Below, one piece after another: positions 7,480 to 11,128 of a DNA stretch of 11,128 nucleotides. The stretch's first letter is position 1, and each line of letters begins with the position of its first letter. The notes under the pieces are model-generated. The model did not search any database. It was not told the DNA's origin and was given only the letters and a program-made list of their open reading frames with translations. The DNA comes from JBCCMB01 sp039026555 (lineage in GTDB: Bacteria; Pseudomonadota; Alphaproteobacteria; Caulobacterales; Hyphomonadaceae): the NCBI GenBank assembly GCA_039026555.1, contig JBCCMB010000092.1, positions 1 through 11,128 of the forward strand. The letters run 5' to 3'. A program made the translations under genes and the position numbers.

Positions 7480-7480
7480 T

Positions 7481-8158
7481 ATGATCCCCTCGGAAGCGCA
7501 CATTTTGACGGTCGACGATGATGATCGCATTCGCGATCTGATGAAGCGCTTCTTGTCGGCGCAAGGCTATAGCGTCACGACAGCATCGGACGCCGCCGCC
7601 GCCCGGCGATTGTTGCAAACCATGTCGTTTGATCTGGTGGTCTTGGACGTCATGATGCCCGGCGAAGACGGATTGTCGCTTCTGGAATCGATGCGCGCTG
7701 AGATTTAAACGCCGGTGATCCTACTAACCGCCCGCGGCGACGCGCCGGATCGGATAGCGGGGCTAAAACTCGGCGCGGACGATTACATTCCCAAGCCCTT
7801 CGAACCAGAAGAATTGTCCTTGCGCATCGCCGCCGTGTTGAGGCGCGCAAAAGCCGAGGCGCCGGCCGAAGAATTGTCGTTGTCAGGCCAAGTCTTCAAT
7901 GTACCCAAGGGCGAACTTCGCCGCGATGGGCGGGTCGTAAGGCTTACAGAGAGCGAAACCCAATTGCTGCGCATTCTTGCGCAACACCCCGGCGAGCCTG
8001 TCTCGCGCCAAGACTTGGCGGCGCTCACCTCCGCCGGCGTAGAACGCACAGTGGATGTGCAAGTCACGCGGCTGCGCCGCAAGATCGAGCCCGATCCGCG
8101 CGAGCCGATCCACCTGCAAACCGTGCGCGGCGTCGGATACCGTTTAGCCGTGGATTAG
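7481..8158 (+). pseudogene. OmpR-family response regulator (PetR-like), interrupted by an in-frame TAA
   Basis: Without the stop this would be a 225-residue OmpR-type regulator. The receiver carries the acidic cluster Asp12-Asp15, phospho-acceptor Asp56 in VVLDVMMPGEDG, Thr83 in ILLTARGD and Lys105 in IPKPFEP. The winged-helix output domain, about 128-225, ends TVRGVGYRLAVD. A TAA at 7706-7708 replaces codon 76, between MRAEI and TPVILLTARG, exactly where relatives carry one residue with no gap. The frame is the same before and after, so this is a substitution; AAA, GAA or CAA to TAA are the simplest sources. A product ending here keeps Asp56 but loses the receiver's last third and the DNA-binding domain. 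Restart at GTG 7715 has no ribosome site. The original start at 7481 has an excellent AAGGAGGG. The 3' end is 12 bases from the kinase start. Confidence 0.85.
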
Positions 8159-8170
8159 GGTTTGTATCGC

Positions 8171-9532
8171 ATGCGCCTTCCCAAACTCGGCTCGCCTCAA
8201 CTGGCTCTCCCCAAGATCCGACGCCTGCGCGACATCACCCCGCGCGGCCTTTACTGGCGTAGCCTGCTGATCATCATTCTGCCGATCGCCCTGATGCAGA
8301 TCGCCGTGACCTACGCTTTCTTCGACAGTCATTGGCGCCAAGTTAGCCGCAAACTCTCCGAAGGCGTTGCAGGCGACCTCGCCTTCCTCGTCGCGCTGCA
8401 CGAAAAGCAACCCGAGCAATTTGCGGAAATCGCCATGACGGCCCGTGAAACCACGCGCTTGTCCGTCGTCGTCCGACCCGACGACGAATTGCCCACGGCG
8501 GAGCGCCGATCGATCTTTTCGGCTTTGGACCGCACACTGCAGCGCGAATTGTCTGAAGCGTTGGATGCGCCCTTCTGGTTCGATACCACGCGTTATCCTG
8601 ATTACATTGATATTCGCATCGAGCTAGAGCAAGGCGTTGTCAGGGCCCTAGCGTATCGCGACCGCGCCTATGCGACGACGGGCCATATTTTTGTGCTTTG
8701 GATCGCCGGCGCCACAGCGCTGCTGACCCTGGTCGCCGTCTTGTTCATCCGCAATCAGGTCCGCCCAATCGAAAAATTAGCGCAGGCAGCGGACGCTTAT
8801 GGGCGGGGCGTCGAACCGCCGGAGTTCAAGCCCTCCGGCGCGCGCGAAGTTCGTCTGGCGGCGCATTCGGTGATGCGCATGCGAGATCGGATCCGTCGCT
8901 ACGCCGACCAGCGCACCGCCATGCTCGCCGGCGTCTCCCACGATCTGCGCACGCCGCTCACCCGTCTCAAGCTGGAATTGGCTCTATTGAAAGACGTCGA
9001 TACTCAGGCCGCCAAAGACGACATCGCCGAGATGGAAGCCATGCTCGAAGGCTATCTGGATTTCGCGCGCGGCGAGGAAGGCGAAAAGGCCGAGCTCACC
9101 GAATTGGCCGACCTGGCCAAGTCGGCCGCAACGGCGGCGCAAGGCCGGATCGATCTGACCCTCCAGACGGACAATCTCAAGCCCATCAAAATCCGACCGC
9201 TCGCGATTAAGCGCGCCTTGTCCAATCTCATCAATAACGCATCCGACCACGCCAATTCCGTGCGTGTCGCAATCACTCAAACTCCCAACTCAACGACCAT
9301 TAGCGTGGAGGATGACGGTCCAGGCATTCCAGACGATCAATACGATGAAGCGCTTCGGCCGTTTGGCCGCCTAGACGCCGCACGCAATCAGAACGTATCA
9401 GGCGTCGGTCTGGGCTTGTCGATCGCCCGAGACGCGGCGCGCGCGCACGGCGGCGATATTGAATTGAGCCGGTCTATTATGGGAGGATTGAAAGCCGCTA
9501 TTCGTCTGCCAAGACGGGCGGACCTGACCTAG
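8171..9532 (+). CDS. EnvZ-like membrane sensor histidine kinase
   Basis: A 453-residue two-component sensor of the OmpR-partner class. Membrane segments at about 31-50 and 172-193 bracket a sensor region of about 120 residues outside the membrane. A HAMP linker follows (about 194-245, with VRPIEKLAQAADAYGRG). The dimerisation/phosphorylation domain has His257 in AGVSHDLRTPLTRLKLEL. The ATP-binding domain shows an N box SNLINNASDHA (351-361), G1 DDGPGIP (381-387) and G2 GVGLGLSI (411-418). All catalytic elements are intact, even though its presumed partner regulator just upstream is interrupted. ATG 8171 is preferred, with AGGG 10 bases upstream; a TTG at 8162 is the alternative. The stop TAG overlaps the convergent holin's stop by four bases (CTAG). 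The signal it senses cannot be inferred. Confidence 0.92.
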   Translation: MRLPKLGSPQLALPKIRRLRDITPRGLYWRSLLIIILPIALMQIAVTYAFFDSHWRQVSRKLSEGVAGDLAFLVALHEKQPEQFAEIAMTARETTRLSVVVRPDDELPTAERRSIFSALDRTLQRELSEALDAPFWFDTTRYPDYIDIRIELEQGVVRALAYRDRAYATTGHIFVLWIAGATALLTLVAVLFIRNQVRPIEKLAQAADAYGRGVEPPEFKPSGAREVRLAAHSVMRMRDRIRRYADQRTAMLAGVSHDLRTPLTRLKLELALLKDVDTQAAKDDIAEMEAMLEGYLDFARGEEGEKAELTELADLAKSAATAAQGRIDLTLQTDNLKPIKIRPLAIKRALSNLINNASDHANSVRVAITQTPNSTTISVEDDGPGIPDDQYDEALRPFGRLDAARNQNVSGVGLGLSIARDAARAHGGDIELSRSIMGGLKAAIRLPRRADLT

Positions 9533-10011
9533 CGCCGTTTGTCATAGCCGCGAAATCGATCGACGCCTCGATCGCCGAACCACCAGAGCGTCGCCGCCGT
9601 CGCCGCGAAGGTCGCGGTTTCTATAATCGCGCCGCGCGCCGCCGCATCCGAGCTGAAAAAAACGAGCGTCGCCACGCCCCATAGTAAAACCGTAAGCACC
9701 GGACGCGTCAGGCCCCGCACCGCATTGACCCATTTGTATGACGCGCCGATCGCGGCCTCCGCTTCCATGCTGGCGCGTAGTCCGGACCAAGACCCCGACG
9801 CATCCGCCAATAGGAGCTCTGCTTCCGTCTCCGTACGTTTCTTTTGCATTTGCAGCTGCAGGAGCGAGGCCTCATGCGCCCAACGCGCCTGTTCTTGGGC
9901 GTATTCCTGCCGGCGCTCTAAAATCGACACGCCGCGACCGAGCAATGTGCCGATCAGGCCGAAAACGCCGCCGCCTGCGGCCGACGCCGCCAAACCCATT
10001 ATGTCCGCCAT
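9529..10011 (-). CDS. GTA-type holin with three membrane segments
   Basis: A 160-residue protein that looks like the 'holin of 3TMs, for gene-transfer release' family, the pore former that lets the endolysin reach the cell wall. It has a glycine-rich N-terminal hydrophobic segment (GLAASAAGGGVFGLIGTLLG, about residues 5-24). A highly charged helical stretch with a coiled-coil look follows (about 29-75, rich in Glu, Gln and Arg). Two membrane helices come next: RPVLTVLLWGVATLVFFS and GAIIETATFAATAATLWWFGD. It ends in a basic tail. The start at ATG 10011 follows AGGGAG at 9 bases and gives the expected family length; a longer frame from 10218 overlaps the endolysin gene completely. The start lies 13 bases inside the end of the endolysin gene, a tight lysis-cassette arrangement. 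Confidence 0.8.
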   Translation of the reverse strand: MADIMGLAASAAGGGVFGLIGTLLGRGVSILERRQEYAQEQARWAHEASLLQLQMQKKRTETEAELLLADASGSWSGLRASMEAEAAIGASYKWVNAVRGLTRPVLTVLLWGVATLVFFSSDAAARGAIIETATFAATAATLWWFGDRGVDRFRGYDKRR

Positions 10012-10418
10012 AAGCTTTTGCTCCCTGGATAATACCAAAGCGCAGGGCGCGCCCTTCGATCCACATGGATGAAAGAGCGCGCGAGGCCCAGCCCGGAAAA
10101 ACCAGCCTCGCGCGCCATCGCCGCCAAATCCGGTCGACCAACGCTTATCGGAACGCGAATATCGGCAGCGATGGATTTGTGCATCGACAAGGGCGCGCCG
10201 CCGACCGCCGCATTCCATTGTGCGCAGCGATGGCCCGAATTGATCACCAGCGGCTTACCGACCAAGGCGCGTAGACGCTCTAGCGCATCGAGAAAATCAG
10301 GATCATGCCAGTACTCGCCGCCGCAAAAGCGACCGCATCGGCACGCCAACTCCGCCGGGTGGAAATGGGGCCAACGCGCGCTGTCCCACGGCGCCGACTG
10401 ATGAGGGGAGACCAGCAT
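9999..10418 (-). CDS. Peptidase M15A endolysin (GTA-type, zinc D,D-carboxypeptidase fold)
   Basis: A 139-residue M15A-type peptidase expected to cut peptide cross-links of peptidoglycan. It opens with HFHPAELACRCGRFCGGEYWHD (about 18-39), the cysteine-rich entry seen in rhodobacterial GTA endolysins. VINSGHRCAQWNAAVGGAPLSMHKSIAADI follows, with the zinc-ligand pattern S-x-H80...Asp86, and then FIHVD with His118 and Asp120. No signal peptide is visible, which fits a need for the holin encoded next. An in-frame TAA touches the start (TAAATG), so ATG 10418 is the first possible start; it lacks a Shine-Dalgarno. In Rhodobacter capsulatus the GTA endolysin and holin form a separate pair away from the GTA structural cluster. 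The same pairing, with no phage genes around, is seen here. Confidence 0.85.
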   Translation of the reverse strand: MLVSPHQSAPWDSARWPHFHPAELACRCGRFCGGEYWHDPDFLDALERLRALVGKPLVINSGHRCAQWNAAVGGAPLSMHKSIAADIRVPISVGRPDLAAMAREAGFSGLGLARSFIHVDRRARPALWYYPGSKSLWRT

Positions 10419-10481
10419 TTAGGCGCGCCCGCCCGTCAACCGACAGCGGAGGAGGATCAAACGATTGACGGGTGTGAACAT
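10419..10481 (-). CDS. Possible 20-residue leader ORF abutting the endolysin
   Basis: A short frame starts at ATG 10481 (MFTPVNRLILLRCRLTGGRA) and ends with the TAA that directly touches the endolysin ATG. GGAG lies about 10 bases before its start. Because the endolysin lacks its own ribosome site, stop-start reinitiation from this frame is possible. The frame is too short to prove as coding and could be chance. Confidence 0.2.
   Translation of the reverse strand: MFTPVNRLILLRCRLTGGRA
10432..10472. repeat. 8-base inverted repeat upstream of the endolysin
   Basis: The arms CCCGTCAA (10432-10439) and TTGACGGG (10465-10472) are perfect complements, separated by 25 bases, and lie 14-54 bases before the endolysin start. 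This could be an operator for the regulator controlling lysis, or a long-loop hairpin in the leader. No CtrA-type TTAA-N7-TTAA site is seen; a single TTAA lies nearby at about 10539. Confidence 0.4.
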
Positions 10482-10566
10482 GCGGCGCGGGCTCCATTTC
10501 CGAAGTCCACGCTATCGCGGGTTCCAAACCGGTCGGATTAATCGCCAGCTGGGCTGGGCCTCGAAG

Positions 10567-11128
10567 CTATTCGGCGGCGGCGGCGTAGGGACTAGAAAGC
10601 CCCATCAAACGCGCCCGAGCGGCCTCATATTGCTGAGTCAATTGCTCGATGTACTCCGCTGCGCCCATGCGGGATTTCACCGCGCCAATCCCTTGGCCCG
10701 AGCCCCAAATGTCCCGCCAGACCTTGGCGTCCGCTTCGCCGCCAGACTTAAAGCTCATATCGCTGGCTTTGCCGTCTGGTAGATTATTCGGATCCATGCC
10801 GGCGTTCGCGATAGAGGGTGCAAGATAATTGCCGTTCACGCCCGTAAACAGGCTGGAATAGACAATGTCCTTGGACGAGCTGTCGACAATCATGTCTTTA
10901 TAACCCTCGGCCGCACGCGCTTCATGCGTCGAAATAAACGCAGAGCCGATATAGCCGCCGTCAGCGCCCATGGCCTGCGCCGCCAAAACGGCCTCGCCGG
11001 TTGCGATAGCTCCGCACAGAAAGACCGGGCCGTCAAAATGTTCGCGAATTTCTTGGATCAGCTAAAAAGGCGAAGACACGCCCGCATGTCCGCCCGCGCC
11101 CGCCGACGGCCTTATCCCCGTGGCGGCG
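10567..11128 (-). pseudogene. Nitronate monooxygenase / 2-nitropropane dioxygenase-like, partial, with in-frame TAG
   Basis: The C-terminal part of an FMN TIM-barrel nitronate monooxygenase enters from the right edge. Family marks in order are AGAGGHAG with the catalytic-type His, SPF, FDGPVFLCGAIATGEAVLAAQAMGADGGYIGSAFIST (FMN phosphate region), the IVYSSLFTGV-NYL-PSI segment, and a KVWRDIWGSGQGIG tail near the end. Relatives oxidise alkyl nitronates. A TAG at 11062-11064 sits between SPF and LIQEIREHFDG with the frame unchanged on both sides, where relatives carry one residue; a CAG-to-TAG change is a simple source. The part after the stop is open to 10567, and a TTG at 10986 is the only nearby start. 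The last bases at the right edge do not read as the expected family strand on this strand (see findings). Followed after about 150 bases by the endolysin on the same strand. Confidence 0.8.

Noticed and set aside
7706..7708. Stop-codon recoding (TAA or TAG read as an amino acid) to explain the two nonsense codons
   Set aside because: TAA ends the MarR and endolysin genes, and TAG ends the peroxiredoxin, sixA-like, reductase, Nudix, ilvE, kinase and holin genes at the expected family lengths, so both work as normal stops.
10012..10218. N-terminal extension of the holin by about 69 residues to 10218
   Set aside because: The extra part lies wholly inside the endolysin gene, is Arg/Gly-rich and not holin-like, while ATG 10011 has a good ribosome site and gives the family length.

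Overview
This window reads as ordinary chromosome of an alphaproteobacterium, with about 58-60 % GC by eye. The Hyphomonadaceae/Caulobacterales or Rhodobacterales side of the class seems likely. That placement rests on a PetP/PetR-type MarR plus response-regulator pair, a gene-transfer-agent (GTA) type endolysin-holin pair, a FolM-like reductase next to folB, and dense packing. No gene-free stretch exceeds 300 bases; the longest gap is about 150 bases (10419-10566).

Layout, left to right. (1) Minus strand, 2534 to the left edge: 1-Cys peroxiredoxin, a membrane-anchored FMN/3Fe-4S glutamate-synthase-like protein, and the start of a membrane-anchored Lnb/DUF4105-like protein whose start codon overlaps the previous stop. 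(2) Plus strand, 2638-3132: SixA-type phosphohistidine phosphatase, divergent from the peroxiredoxin. (3) Minus strand, 5429 to 3139, a likely operon: a 26-residue membrane protein, a hairpin, a Ca2+/Na+ exchanger, a FolM/PTR1-like pteridine reductase (4-base overlap) and dihydroneopterin aldolase. (4) Plus strand, 5526-5981: Nudix hydrolase. (5) Minus strand, 6896-6009: IlvE-type aminotransferase. (6) Plus strand, 6976-9532: MarR/PetP-like regulator, OmpR/PetR-like response regulator broken by an in-frame TAA, and an EnvZ-like sensor kinase. (7) Minus strand, from the right edge to 9529: a nitronate-monooxygenase-like gene carrying an in-frame TAG, then a GTA-type M15A endolysin and a 3-TM holin. 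The holin's stop shares the bases CTAG with the kinase's stop.

The oddest points are these: two single-codon nonsense lesions in otherwise intact, frame-preserved genes; a short stretch at the extreme right edge that looks inverted relative to the protein family it belongs to; a well-signalled 26-aa membrane protein at the head of the exchanger/folate operon; and a GTA-style lysis cassette with no phage structural genes around it. TAA, TAG and TGA all end normal genes here, so recoding does not explain the nonsense codons. Sequencing or assembly error, or recent gene decay, are the competing explanations. I found no CRISPR array, tRNA, rRNA or insertion sequence.
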